From assembly GCA_002490635.1 (NCBI GenBank), contig DKUJ01000042.1, forward strand, positions 10,913 through 74,912: 64,000 nt of DNA, in the 5' to 3' direction. The position numbers and the translations under genes were made by a program. This DNA is from Porphyromonadaceae bacterium UBA7207 (GTDB taxonomy: Bacteria; Bacteroidota; Bacteroidia; Bacteroidales; Muribaculaceae). The notes under the pieces are model-generated. The model was not told the origin of the DNA, made no database searches, and saw only the letters and a list, made by a program, of their open reading frames with translations. Position 1 is the first letter of the stretch. Every line of letters starts with the position of its first letter. Of this stretch, positions 17,417-26,067 are shown in pieces.

Positions 17417-18661
17417 ATGGCCAAAGTAAAACCATTCCGCGGCATACGTCCGCCGCGTGAAATCGTCACCGAAGTGGCTTCGCGGCCCTACGATGTACTC
17501 AACAGCGAAGAAGCACGAACAGAGGCCGAAGGCAACCCCCGTTCGCTCTACCACATCATCAAGCCCGAGATTGATTTCGCTCCGGGCACCGACGAGCACG
17601 CTCCCGAGGTCTACGACCGTGCCGTGGCCAATTTCGCCGCATTCCGCGAAAACGGCTGGCTGGTGCAGGACGAGAAGGAACACTACTATATCTACGCCCA
17701 GACAATGGACGGCCGCACGCAGTACGGCATAGTGGTGGCCGCCAACGTCGATGACTATATGGAAGGCCGTATCAAAAAACACGAGCTCACCCGCCGCGAC
17801 AAGGAAGAGGACCGCATGAAGCATGTGCGCATAAACAATGCCAACATCGAACCGGTGTTCTTCGCCTTCCCCGACAACAAGGCTCTCGAGGACATTATCC
17901 GCAAGGTCACTGCCGGAGAGCCCGAGTATGACTTCACCGCCGAAGACGGTTTCGGCCATCACTTCTGGGTAATCGACGATGCCGAGACCATCGCCGCCAT
18001 AACCGAGGAATTCGCAAAGATTCCCTATCTGTATATCGCCGACGGCCATCACCGTTCGGCTGCCGCCGCTCTGGTGGGCAACGAGAAGGCACGCATGAAC
18101 CCCGCGCACAGGGGCGACGAGGAATACAACTACTTCCTGGCTGTGGCCTTCCCGGCATCGCACCTCAAAATCATCGACTACAACCGTGTGGTCCGCGACC
18201 TCAACGGCATGTCGCCCGCCGAGTTCCTCGAGAAGCTCGAAAAGAATTTCGTGGTAGAGGACAAGGGCGAGGCCACCTACACGCCTGTCGCCCTGCACAA
18301 CTTCGCCCTCTACCTCGAAGGACACTGGTATTCGCTGACTGCCCGTGAAGGCACCTACGACGACAACGACCCCATCGGACAGCTCGACGTGACCATATCT
18401 TCCGACCTCATCCTCCGCGACCTGATCGGTATCACCGACCTGCGCTCCGACAAGCGCATCGACTTCGTGGGCGGCATCCGCGGCCTCGAGGAGCTGCGCC
18501 GCCGTGTCGACTCAGGCGAGATGGCTTTCGCCCTCGCACTGTACCCGGTGAGCATGACACAGCTGATGAACATCGCCGACACCGGCAACATCATGCCTCC
18601 GAAGACCACCTGGTTCGAACCCAAGCTGCGTTCGGGACTGGTGATACATTCTCTGGATTAA
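17417..18661 (+). CDS. DUF1015 family protein
   Basis: Conserved cytosolic protein of 414 aa whose activity is not established. It begins with the family signature KVKPFRGIRPPRE followed by VASRPYDVLN, contains EHYYIYAQ, KHELTRRDKEEDRMKH, the highly conserved IADGHHRSAAA and the C-terminal MPPKTTWFEPKLRSGLVIHSL. The conserved His pair, Asp and Glu residues suggest a metal or phosphate-handling active site, but this is inference. Full length. It is downstream of purA by 39 nt without a terminator between, so co-transcription is likely. Confidence 0.92.
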   Translation: MAKVKPFRGIRPPREIVTEVASRPYDVLNSEEARTEAEGNPRSLYHIIKPEIDFAPGTDEHAPEVYDRAVANFAAFRENGWLVQDEKEHYYIYAQTMDGRTQYGIVVAANVDDYMEGRIKKHELTRRDKEEDRMKHVRINNANIEPVFFAFPDNKALEDIIRKVTAGEPEYDFTAEDGFGHHFWVIDDAETIAAITEEFAKIPYLYIADGHHRSAAAALVGNEKARMNPAHRGDEEYNYFLAVAFPASHLKIIDYNRVVRDLNGMSPAEFLEKLEKNFVVEDKGEATYTPVALHNFALYLEGHWYSLTAREGTYDDNDPIGQLDVTISSDLILRDLIGITDLRSDKRIDFVGGIRGLEELRRRVDSGEMAFALALYPVSMTQLMNIADTGNIMPPKTTWFEPKLRSGLVIHSLD

Positions 18662-18676
18662 CAGCATACACACTGC

Positions 18677-18709
18677 AAGGCCGCGGACGGAGTGTCGCCC
18701 GCGGCTTTG
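18677..18709 (+). terminator. Probable terminator after DUF1015 gene
   Basis: GCCGCGG (18680-18686) pairs with CCGCGGC (18699-18705), followed by TTTGTTG. The T tract is short. Confidence 0.65.
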
Positions 18710-18773
18710 TTGTGTGTGCGCCGACATGAGAGCATCCGGGGCGGAAAAATTTTCGCACATGACTTATATTTAG

Positions 18774-18781
18774 TACTTTTG
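18774..18781 (+). promoter_or_regulatory. -7 element for fabG
   Basis: TACTTTTG fits TAnnTTTG and leaves a leader of about 38 nt before the fabG ATG. At the -33 position there is TTTC rather than TTTG. Confidence 0.6.
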
Positions 18782-18824
18782 CGGAAAATATCACATTGTG
18801 TAACATAACATACTATTTCTCCGA

Positions 18825-19571
18825 ATGAAACTTCTCGAAGGAAAAACAGCCCTCATCACCGGCGCCGCCCGCGGCATCGGCAAGGCTCTGGCCCTGCGTT
18901 TCGCCGCCGAGGGAGCCAACATAGCTTTCACCGACCTCAACATCGACGAGGCCGGAAAGGAAACCGAAGCAGAAATCGCAGCCATGGGCGTGAAGGCAAA
19001 AGGATATGCCTCCAATGCCGCAGATTTCCAGCAGACAAAGGAAGTGGTAGACCAGGTGAAAGAGGACTTCGGCAGTATCGACATTCTGGTGAACAACGCC
19101 GGAATCACCAAGGACGGCCTGATGATGCGCATGACCGAACAGCAGTGGGACGCCGTGATAACCGTTAACCTCAAGAGCGCCTTCAACTTCATAAACGCCG
19201 TTCTGCCCATCATGCTGCGCCAGCGTTCCGGCTCGATTATCAACATGGCTTCCGTTGTGGGTGTGCACGGCAATGCCGGCCAGAGCAACTATGCCGCCTC
19301 CAAGGCCGGTCTCATCGCCCTGGCAAAGAGTATCGCCCAGGAAGTGGGTTCGCGCGGAATCCGTGCCAACGCAATAGCCCCCGGTTTCATCGAGACAGCC
19401 ATGACCGCCCAGCTCCCCGATGCGGTGCGTGAGGAATGGAACAAAAAAATTCCTCTGCGTCGAGCAGGCAAAGTTGAGGATATCGCCGATGTGGCCACAT
19501 TCCTCGCCTCCGACATGTCGTCCTATGTGACCGGTCAGGTTATCCAGGTCGACGGCGGTATGAACATGTAA
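18825..19571 (+). CDS. fabG: 3-oxoacyl-[acyl-carrier-protein] reductase
   Basis: NADPH-dependent reductase of the type II fatty-acid elongation cycle. The product is 248 aa, a short-chain dehydrogenase. The cofactor motif is TGAARGIGKALA; NNAGITKDGLMMRM is the FabG-specific version of the NNAG motif; the catalytic Ser is in IINMASVVGVHGNAGQ and the YxxxK pair is YAASK. The C-terminus VTGQVIQVDGGMNM is typical. It has its own promoter and terminator and is not clustered with other fab genes. Confidence 0.95.
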   Translation: MKLLEGKTALITGAARGIGKALALRFAAEGANIAFTDLNIDEAGKETEAEIAAMGVKAKGYASNAADFQQTKEVVDQVKEDFGSIDILVNNAGITKDGLMMRMTEQQWDAVITVNLKSAFNFINAVLPIMLRQRSGSIINMASVVGVHGNAGQSNYAASKAGLIALAKSIAQEVGSRGIRANAIAPGFIETAMTAQLPDAVREEWNKKIPLRRAGKVEDIADVATFLASDMSSYVTGQVIQVDGGMNM

Positions 19572-19595
19572 TACCCCCCTCCAGAAAAAGCAGAT

Positions 19596-19630
19596 GCCGG
19601 AGCCGACGGGCAACTTCGGCTCCGGCATTT
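19596..19630 (+). terminator. Terminator after fabG
   Basis: GCCGGAGCCGA (19596-19606) pairs perfectly with TCGGCTCCGGC (19616-19626), 9-nt loop, then ATTT. The stem is strong; the T tract is short. Confidence 0.8.
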
Positions 19631-19645
19631 AATATCTAATACACT

Positions 19646-20728
19646 ATGAAACAACTTCTGGCAGGCGTCGCCATGATTCTGGCCGCCGTCGGCACCACCG
19701 TAGCAACCGATTTCGACTATCGTCCGGCGGCATCACTTCCCGTTACCGGCACTCTTGCGCCCGATGCATCGGAGGTGTATTCGCGTTTGCCCGACTCGCT
19801 CAAAGGCAAGGTACGCGATGAACTGTGGGCCCTGGGTCTGAACTCCGCCGGCCTGGCCGTGCGTTTCCGCAGCGACTCTCCGGCGCTGGCCGTGCGCTGG
19901 CATTCTCGCAATAAGTTCAACATGAACCACATGACTCCTACGGGTATCCGCGGACTCGACCTTTATATGTTGCAGGAGGATTCCACATGGACCTTCGTGA
20001 ACAGCGGGCGCCCGTCGATGTCGTCGCACAGTTCGCGTTCCACTCTTGTAGAGAACATGCAGCCCGGAGTCGAGCGGGAATACATGCTGTATCTTTCGCT
20101 CTACGACGGTGTCGACAGTCTGTTCATAGGCGTGGATTCCGCAGCCACCCTCGCGGCGCCTGCCGTAGGCCTCCCCGTCGCCTCCCGGCCGGTGGTGATG
20201 TACGGCACGAGCATCCTTCAGGGAGGATGCGCCACGCGGCCTGGCATGGCACACACCAACATCCTGCAGCGGCGCCTCAACCGTGAGGTGGTGAATCTCG
20301 GTTTCAGCGGCAACGCACGTCTCGACCCGGAAATCGCCCGCCTTATGGCCGCTTCCGATGCTTCCGTGTTTGTGGTAGATCCATTGCCCAACTGCACGCC
20401 CGAACAGGTCGAGGAGCGCATGGAGCCGTTTCTGGCCATTCTCCGCCAGGCGCATCCCACAACGCCCATACTGCTTGTGGAAAGCCCGTGGTTCCCGATA
20501 ATGCGATTCAACAGCGAGGTCGAGAGCACATTGCGCGACAAGAACATGCGGCTGCGTGAAATCTACAACAGACTGTCGGCCACGGATTCCAATCTGCACT
20601 ATTTCGAGGCCAACGGGGTGTTCGCCGGACATGTCGACGGCACGGTGGACAACTACCATCTTACCGACGGCGGCTTCGAAGGATTTGCCGACCGTCTTAT
20701 ACCAGTGATTGAAAACCTAATCAAATAA
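19646..20728 (+). CDS. Secreted SGNH/GDSL-type hydrolase
   Basis: Exported esterase-like enzyme of 360 aa. The signal peptide ends near TTVAT. An N-terminal beta domain (about 30-170) precedes an SGNH hydrolase domain. Block I is MYGTSILQGGCATRPGMA with the nucleophile Ser; block II/III NLGFSGNARLDPE supplies the oxyanion Gly and Asn; VVDPLPNC and a final DNYHLTDGGF supply the Asp-His pair. This domain order matches SGNH hydrolases of Bacteroidota often found with glycan-degrading enzymes, so sugar deacetylation is plausible but unproven. The GHL10 gene follows after 14 nt, suggesting a functional pair. Confidence 0.88.
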   Translation: MKQLLAGVAMILAAVGTTVATDFDYRPAASLPVTGTLAPDASEVYSRLPDSLKGKVRDELWALGLNSAGLAVRFRSDSPALAVRWHSRNKFNMNHMTPTGIRGLDLYMLQEDSTWTFVNSGRPSMSSHSSRSTLVENMQPGVEREYMLYLSLYDGVDSLFIGVDSAATLAAPAVGLPVASRPVVMYGTSILQGGCATRPGMAHTNILQRRLNREVVNLGFSGNARLDPEIARLMAASDASVFVVDPLPNCTPEQVEERMEPFLAILRQAHPTTPILLVESPWFPIMRFNSEVESTLRDKNMRLREIYNRLSATDSNLHYFEANGVFAGHVDGTVDNYHLTDGGFEGFADRLIPVIENLIK

Positions 20729-20742
20729 CATTTCCTATACCG

Positions 20743-23595
20743 ATGAAAAAAAGTTTTCTCCTTCTTCTCGTTTTGCTCGCCGTAGCGGTGACCGCGGCGG
20801 CACAGGAGCCGAAACGAGAGTTCAGAAGCGTTTGGCTGACAACCTACCAGCTTATCGACTGGCCTTCGTCCTCAGCCCGTGGCAATGAGGAAAAATGCAA
20901 GGCTGAACTTCTCGAGTATCTCGATAACCACGAAAAGCGTAACTATACCGGTGTGTGTCTGCACGTGCGCACATGGGCCGATGCCGTGTACAAATCGTCC
21001 TACGAGCCCTGGAGCGAATGGGTGTCGGGCACACGCGGCAAGGACCCGGGCTGGGATCCTCTGGCTTTCGCCGTGGAGGAATGCCACAAGCGCGGTCTCG
21101 AATGCTATGCATGGGTGAATCCTTTCCGTTTCAGCCGCAACTGGCAAGCACGCACGACACCTCAGGACCTCGAAGTACTTTCCAAAGGCTGGATTATCGA
21201 TAACGGTACAACGACCCAGCACAACGAATACCAGATCTTCAATCCGGCTCTTCCCGAGGTGCGCGAGTATCTCTACGGAATCATGAAGGAAATTTATACC
21301 AACTACCGCATCGACGGTTTCCTTTTCGACGACTACTTCTATCCCAACAAGATTCCCGCCGACAACACGGCGCAGGACTACGCCGACTTCCAGGAGCAGA
21401 ATCCCGGTGTAAGCGGTACTAAAGAGAATATCAACAACTGGCGTCGCGGAAACATCAATCTGTTCATGCGCGAACTCTATGCCATGGTGCAGAAAGACCG
21501 TCCCGACATCCGCTTCGGCCTTAGCCCCGCCGGCGTGGCAAAGGAAGGTTGCGCCAATATCGAGGGTCTCGACCCTGTGCCCTTCGGCACCGACTGGCAG
21601 TACGACGACATCTGCTCCGACCCTGTGGCATGGCTCGCCGACGGCTCCTGCGACTTCATATCGCCGCAAATATACTGGTTCGCCCGCTCCGACAGCCACT
21701 CCTACACCACAGCTGCTCCATATACCGAACTGTGCGAATGGTGGAGCAATACGGCAGCCCGCTTCGGTCGCCACTTCTACTCCAGCATGGCTCCCTCCCG
21801 CATGGGTGAAGGCACTGGCTACAACAACGAACAGCACTGGAGCGACCTTTCTTACCAGATAGAGCTGAACCGCCGCTTCACCGGCAATGATGCTCCCGGT
21901 GCCATAATGTACAGTGCCAAGTATATGGATGGCCCGCTTCTGAGTGGCTGGGGCGCATATCTTCAGGAACACTCCTTCTCCCGCAAGTCTCTGGTGCCGC
22001 TGGTGGACTGGAAACAGCATGCAGCTCCCGAGACTCCGCTGGTTATCCGCGAGGGCAATGTGCTGGACTGGACTACAGAAGATCCCGCGCCCACAGGAAA
22101 TGATCCCGTCCGCCGCTACACTGTATACGCCGTGCCCACACGTATTTCCAAGGAGCGTGCCACTACCCCCGAAGGCGACGGACTTTCCACAGAATATCTT
22201 CTTAAGGTGTCCTACGACCAGACATTCGAAATTCCGGCCAACTACCGCAGCGGATACTGGTTTGCCGTATGCTCCTATAACGGCTACGGATATGAGTCGG
22301 AGCCTGCCCTGATTGACTATCCCGGAGAATTTCCCCCGCCTCCGGTGACTCCCTCCGAATCCACTGCATATCCCGAGATTTCCGGAGCAAAGCTCCAGAA
22401 CCTGTGGTTCCGCTCGGTGCTGTCGCCGTTCGAGAACATAGAATTCGAGGCTAACGGCAAGCGCAACCGCGGCATGGTGATCGCCGACGGCAAGGTGCTC
22501 CTGAGCGGTCGCACCGACGATTCCAAAGGTCCGTCCTATGTGAGAGTCTACGATCTCATAACCGGCGAATTCGTCCGTGAGGCCAAGGTGAGCATTCCTT
22601 CCGATGTCACATACCCCTGCAACGACATTGTGCGCGACAACGAGGGCAACGTTTACATCACCAATCTTACAATCAACAGCAACGGCACTCCGTTGAGCAT
22701 CTACCGTCTCGACACGGCTACTTTCAAGACCGAACTTTTCGCCGAACTCAAGACCGAGCTGTCAACCCGTCCGCGCATCGACCACTGCAGTGTATATTCC
22801 GATCCTGCCAAGGCCGGCCGTTACTATGTGTTCGCAGCCGTGGCTTCATCGAACACAATCGTTCGCTGGACAGTGGAAAACGGCCAGGCCACGGCTTTCG
22901 AGTCGCGCAAAGTCGCCGGTTTCGTACCTGCCGCATCCAAAAATTTCGGGGTGGCGCCTAAGGCGTTTGCTCTCGATGCCGACCGTGTGGTTGTCGACGG
23001 CGGCAGTACCTATCCGACCGAGTACAGCTTTGCTTCCGGCGCCATACTTGGCAGCTTCGACGGCAATCTTGCTCCTGCGGGTGCACAGGCCAACGGTTTC
23101 GCGCATTTCGGCCCCGAATGCTACATGGCATATGCCGCAACCGACCACGAAAGTCCTGCCGGCTACAAGTTCAATATCGTAGGTGCCGATGGCCACGGAC
23201 TTTCCACGGCATCGCACATGTGGCAGGTGCCCGGCATCAACATGGGCACTCAGAACTCGACATCGCTGTCGGCTCCGGTAGATGCCGTTACCGATACGCA
23301 GAACAACGGCTGGACCGCCTACGTGGCAGTGTATGCTCCCGGCAACTCGCTGGCGGTTTACACTCTTAGCCACACTACCACAGGCGTGGAAATCGATGGC
23401 GAGGTGGCCACTCCTGGCTTTGTCCGCGAGGCCGGCCGCATCGTATTCGATGGCGAGGCCGAAGGTGCCGCGCTCTACGACACCACCGGCCGTGTTGTTG
23501 CCGTGGCGAGCGGTTCTGTAATCGAACTGCCCGAAACAGCAGGTATCTACATTCTCCGTTACGGTTCCGTGGCCGAGAAAATCTACGTTCGATAA
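20743..23595 (+). CDS. Secreted family-10-like glycosyl hydrolase (GHL10) with C-terminal sorting-like domain
   Basis: Large exported protein of 950 aa. The signal peptide ends at about AAA-QEP. Residues about 25-375 are the GHL10 catalytic-type barrel: REFRSVWLTTYQLIDWP, GVCLHVRTWADAVYKSSYEP, CYAWVNPFRFSRN, DGFLFDDYFYP and GLSPAGVAKEG. A fibronectin-like region follows around 430-530 (ending YPGEFPPPP), then a long beta-rich domain (about 540-880) resembling a propeller (NDIVRDNEGNVYITNLTI). The last 70 residues, with GRIVFDGEAEGAALYDTTGR and the end GIYILRYGSVAEKIYVR, look like a type IX secretion C-terminal domain. Substrate is unknown; family members act on peptidoglycan-like or uncommon glycans. 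It probably acts with the SGNH hydrolase upstream. Confidence 0.85.
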   Translation: MKKSFLLLLVLLAVAVTAAAQEPKREFRSVWLTTYQLIDWPSSSARGNEEKCKAELLEYLDNHEKRNYTGVCLHVRTWADAVYKSSYEPWSEWVSGTRGKDPGWDPLAFAVEECHKRGLECYAWVNPFRFSRNWQARTTPQDLEVLSKGWIIDNGTTTQHNEYQIFNPALPEVREYLYGIMKEIYTNYRIDGFLFDDYFYPNKIPADNTAQDYADFQEQNPGVSGTKENINNWRRGNINLFMRELYAMVQKDRPDIRFGLSPAGVAKEGCANIEGLDPVPFGTDWQYDDICSDPVAWLADGSCDFISPQIYWFARSDSHSYTTAAPYTELCEWWSNTAARFGRHFYSSMAPSRMGEGTGYNNEQHWSDLSYQIELNRRFTGNDAPGAIMYSAKYMDGPLLSGWGAYLQEHSFSRKSLVPLVDWKQHAAPETPLVIREGNVLDWTTEDPAPTGNDPVRRYTVYAVPTRISKERATTPEGDGLSTEYLLKVSYDQTFEIPANYRSGYWFAVCSYNGYGYESEPALIDYPGEFPPPPVTPSESTAYPEISGAKLQNLWFRSVLSPFENIEFEANGKRNRGMVIADGKVLLSGRTDDSKGPSYVRVYDLITGEFVREAKVSIPSDVTYPCNDIVRDNEGNVYITNLTINSNGTPLSIYRLDTATFKTELFAELKTELSTRPRIDHCSVYSDPAKAGRYYVFAAVASSNTIVRWTVENGQATAFESRKVAGFVPAASKNFGVAPKAFALDADRVVVDGGSTYPTEYSFASGAILGSFDGNLAPAGAQANGFAHFGPECYMAYAATDHESPAGYKFNIVGADGHGLSTASHMWQVPGINMGTQNSTSLSAPVDAVTDTQNNGWTAYVAVYAPGNSLAVYTLSHTTTGVEIDGEVATPGFVREAGRIVFDGEAEGAALYDTTGRVVAVASGSVIELPETAGIYILRYGSVAEKIYVR

Positions 23596-23614
23596 TTATT
23601 GATTCTTCAGTTAT

Positions 23615-23649
23615 ACCGGGGCGGCGGATATTCCGCCGCCCCGGTTTTT
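23615..23649 (+). terminator. Terminator after the GHL10 gene
   Basis: Arms 23615-23628 and 23632-23645 form a 14-bp GC-rich stem (ACCGGGGCGGCGGA) with a 3-nt loop and T5. Confidence 0.92.
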
Positions 23650-23657
23650 ATCAGGTA

Positions 23658-24611
23658 ATGCAAACCATCGATTCGGCAAATATTGAAACCGGGCATGTAC
23701 CTATCGGACGGTTCGCGCCTTCGCCCACAGGGCGGATGCATCTTGGCAACGTTGCGGCTGCGCTTATCTCGTGGCTGTCGGTGAAGAGCAGGCATGGAAG
23801 ATGGATCGTGCGCATGGAGGATCTCGATGCGGGACGTTCGCGACAGGAATATGCCGAGGCTATAGTCGACGACCTTGGGTGGCTTGGCCTCGAGCCGGAC
23901 TCCGGAGGGCTCGACCCGCAATACAGGCAGAGTTCGCGCCATGCACTTTATGAGGAGGCTCTGGGAAAGTTGCGGAGTTTCGGGCTGGTGTATCCCTGCA
24001 TGTGCACACGTGCGGAACTGCATGCCGTGGGTGCGCCTCATGCTTCCGACGGTCGTGTGATATATGGTGGCCGATGCCGTCCTGCAGGTTTTCCTGCGGT
24101 CGTGCCTGAGCCGGCGGACCTGCCGCATGCGTTGAGGCTGTATGTTCCCGGCGGAGTCCGCACTGTCCGCGATATGGTATTCGGCCCATACCGTGCCGAC
24201 CTCGCAGCCGATTTCGGCGATTTTGTGCTGCGGCGTGCCGATGGCGCATGGGCTTACCAGCTCGCTGTTGTTGTCGACGATGCCGACATGGGTGTGGATG
24301 AAGTGGTGAGGGGTGCCGACCTGCTGTCGTCGGCTTTGCCGCAGAATTATATTTGTGAACTTTTAGGCTACCGGGAGCCTGTCTATGGTCATATTCCGGT
24401 GCTTTGCAACAGCGCCGGAAGGCGGCTGTCGAAACGCGACGGCGACGCTTCCATGGAGCATCTGCGGGCTGTATGCACCGCCGAGGAGATTATCGGCAGG
24501 CTGGCCTTTCTGTATGGGCTGCGCCCCGATGCCGCCCCGGTCGCGGCCGCCGAGCTGGCTATGGATTTCTCATGGCACAATATTCCGGCCAAAGAGTGTA
24601 TCTGTTTATGA
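23658..24611 (+). CDS. gluQRS: Glutamyl-Q tRNA(Asp) synthetase
   Basis: Paralogue of glutamyl-tRNA synthetase that attaches glutamate to queuosine at the wobble position of tRNA-Asp. The product is 317 aa: a class I catalytic domain without an anticodon-binding domain. The HIGH-type motif is FAPSPTGRMHLGN, and the KMSKS-type motif is RLSKRDGD. The zinc site CMC followed by YGGRC (C-x-C, Y-x3-C) fits GluQRS. The end LAMDFSWHNIPAKECICL overlaps the next gene's start as ATGA. Length is near the family norm (about 300). Confidence 0.92.
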   Translation: MQTIDSANIETGHVPIGRFAPSPTGRMHLGNVAAALISWLSVKSRHGRWIVRMEDLDAGRSRQEYAEAIVDDLGWLGLEPDSGGLDPQYRQSSRHALYEEALGKLRSFGLVYPCMCTRAELHAVGAPHASDGRVIYGGRCRPAGFPAVVPEPADLPHALRLYVPGGVRTVRDMVFGPYRADLAADFGDFVLRRADGAWAYQLAVVVDDADMGVDEVVRGADLLSSALPQNYICELLGYREPVYGHIPVLCNSAGRRLSKRDGDASMEHLRAVCTAEEIIGRLAFLYGLRPDAAPVAAAELAMDFSWHNIPAKECICL

Positions 24612-25180
24612 ATTCCGATATTGATTTTGACAAGGAGTGGCAAAAAATGCTCTCCGGCGAGGTGTACGAGGCTTCGCATACAAAGTTTCTGGAACGCCTT
24701 GTGCGCACCAAAAGCATTCTCAGGGAGTTTAACGCGTTGCCTGCGGATGATTTATCCGGGCAGCGGAGGCTGTTGCGCACGCTGCTGGGGAAAACGGGCG
24801 GGCGATTCCATTTCAACCAGCCGTTCCGTTGCGACTATGGCTGCAATATAAGCATAGGCGAGAATTTCTTCGCCAATTTCGAGCTTACCATTCTCGACGA
24901 GGCCATGGTTACAATCGGTGACAATGTTTTCATAGGCCCGAACGTGAGCATATACACTGCCTGCCATCCGGTGGATCCGGAGCAGCGGCGCCTGGGTGTG
25001 CAGTGGGCCGAGCCGGTGACTATAGGCAACGATGTGTGGATCGGTGGCGGAACGATAATTCTGCCGGGAGTTACGGTGGGCGACGGCACTACCATCGGCG
25101 CCGGTTCGGTGGTGAGCCGCAGCATCCCTCCGCGTTCGCTGGCCGTGGGCAGTCCGTGCCGGGTGGTAAGGACTGTGTGA
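24608..25180 (+). CDS. Sugar O-acetyltransferase (Maa/LacA type)
   Basis: Hexapeptide-repeat acetyltransferase of 190 aa that uses acetyl-CoA to acetylate a sugar hydroxyl. The N-terminal Mac domain (about 8-60) contains KMLSGEVYEASHTKFLERL. The left-handed beta-helix follows: PFRCDYGCNISIGENFFANF, VTIGDNVFIGPNVSIYTACH with the catalytic His (TACHPVDPE), then IGNDVWIGGGTIILPGVTVG and TTIGAGSVVSRSIPP. ATG 24608 is preferred because it overlaps the gluQRS stop (ATGA) and starts at the Mac domain. It could be a maltose or galactoside acetyltransferase; the acceptor is not determined. Confidence 0.92.
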   Translation: MNSDIDFDKEWQKMLSGEVYEASHTKFLERLVRTKSILREFNALPADDLSGQRRLLRTLLGKTGGRFHFNQPFRCDYGCNISIGENFFANFELTILDEAMVTIGDNVFIGPNVSIYTACHPVDPEQRRLGVQWAEPVTIGNDVWIGGGTIILPGVTVGDGTTIGAGSVVSRSIPPRSLAVGSPCRVVRTV

Positions 25181-25181
25181 T

Positions 25182-25871
25182 TCAGTTTTTGCGGTGCGAC
25201 TGCACTGCCGCCGATATGTAGATGGTGAACACCGGCAGCAGGACAAGACCTGTGGCCGACATGACTATGGCAAGGACTTGGCCGCCGGTGGTCATTTCGG
25301 ATATCTGGCTGCCCGTGGTTGTCAGTGCCATCACGCCCCAGTAGATTGCCGAACGCAGGCTGTGGACTTCGGGGTTGATTCCGTACTCAAGGATGTAGAA
25401 CATCAGGGCGCCGAAATAGAGAACGAGTGCCACCAGGGCGAGGTAGGCGCCGAGCATGCTGGTGGCGGGGCCTATCCTGAGGCTGCGGAACATCTGTGCG
25501 AGTACGGTTACAGCGCGGACAAGAGGCAGCAGCCACAGCCCGAAGCTGCATGCGTAGGGCAGATGGATGCCCGTGTGGCCGAGGATAGCGGTATATGGCA
25601 GGCACAGCACGATGCCGCCTGCTGCGGTGACGACATTTTTCCATCCCCACGGCTTCCGGAATATCTCCAGAACAATGTCGGCCAGGAAAAGACAGCAGAG
25701 AGCCGTCTGAAGCCGCTGCACGCCTGCATTTCCCTCCAGACTCATGCTTTGAAGGGCATCCATGCTCACTACGGCGATGAGAACAGCGGAACCGGCCAGC
25801 ACAAGTGCATGGCTTATGCCGGTGGCTATGCGGGCGGCGCGCCTCCCGGGTGTGGGTCTGTTTTCTGGCAT
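25182..25871 (-). CDS. Ion channel of the voltage-gated potassium channel superfamily
   Basis: Integral membrane protein of 229 aa with about six hydrophobic segments. Segments at 18-38, 58-72, 80-95 and 108-125 resemble a sensor region; the third/fourth contain RAVTVLAQMFRSLRIG with spaced basic residues. A pore loop follows with ALTTTGSQISEMT, where TTTGS replaces the canonical potassium filter TVGYG, and a last helix VLAIVMSATGLVLLPVFTIYI. The C-terminus is only a few residues, so there is no RCK/TrkA domain. Selectivity is therefore uncertain. Its stop codon is one base from the convergent acetyltransferase stop. Confidence 0.82.
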   Translation of the reverse strand: MPENRPTPGRRAARIATGISHALVLAGSAVLIAVVSMDALQSMSLEGNAGVQRLQTALCCLFLADIVLEIFRKPWGWKNVVTAAGGIVLCLPYTAILGHTGIHLPYACSFGLWLLPLVRAVTVLAQMFRSLRIGPATSMLGAYLALVALVLYFGALMFYILEYGINPEVHSLRSAIYWGVMALTTTGSQISEMTTGGQVLAIVMSATGLVLLPVFTIYISAAVQSHRKN

Positions 25872-26013
25872 GATGTGGCGGATGTGACGAAAATGTGACG
25901 AAAAAAAGCCCGCAGTCCCCGATGAAGGGGGCCGGGGCGGAGAAGGTTATCGCAAATTTGACAGGCTTTTTAATAAGGCCAGAAAAATGCCTTCTCTTGC
26001 ATATTACAACAAA

Positions 26014-26047
26014 GAGCCCGCCGGAAAGTTCGGCGGGCTCCACGTTT
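26014..26047. terminator. Terminator downstream of htpG
   Basis: GAGCCCGCCG (26014-26023) pairs perfectly with CGGCGGGCTC (26031-26040), 7-nt loop. The plus strand then has T7; the minus strand, the direction of htpG, has the weaker CTCTTTGTTG. It lies 28 nt past the htpG stop. Confidence 0.8.
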
Positions 26048-26067
26048 TTTTGAGGTGTTTTCTGTTC

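Noticed and set aside
25881..25904. Direct repeats ATGTGACGAAA just upstream of the ion-channel gene as possible operator sites
   Set aside because: Only two close copies, simple-sequence-like, and no promoter box nearby to relate them to.
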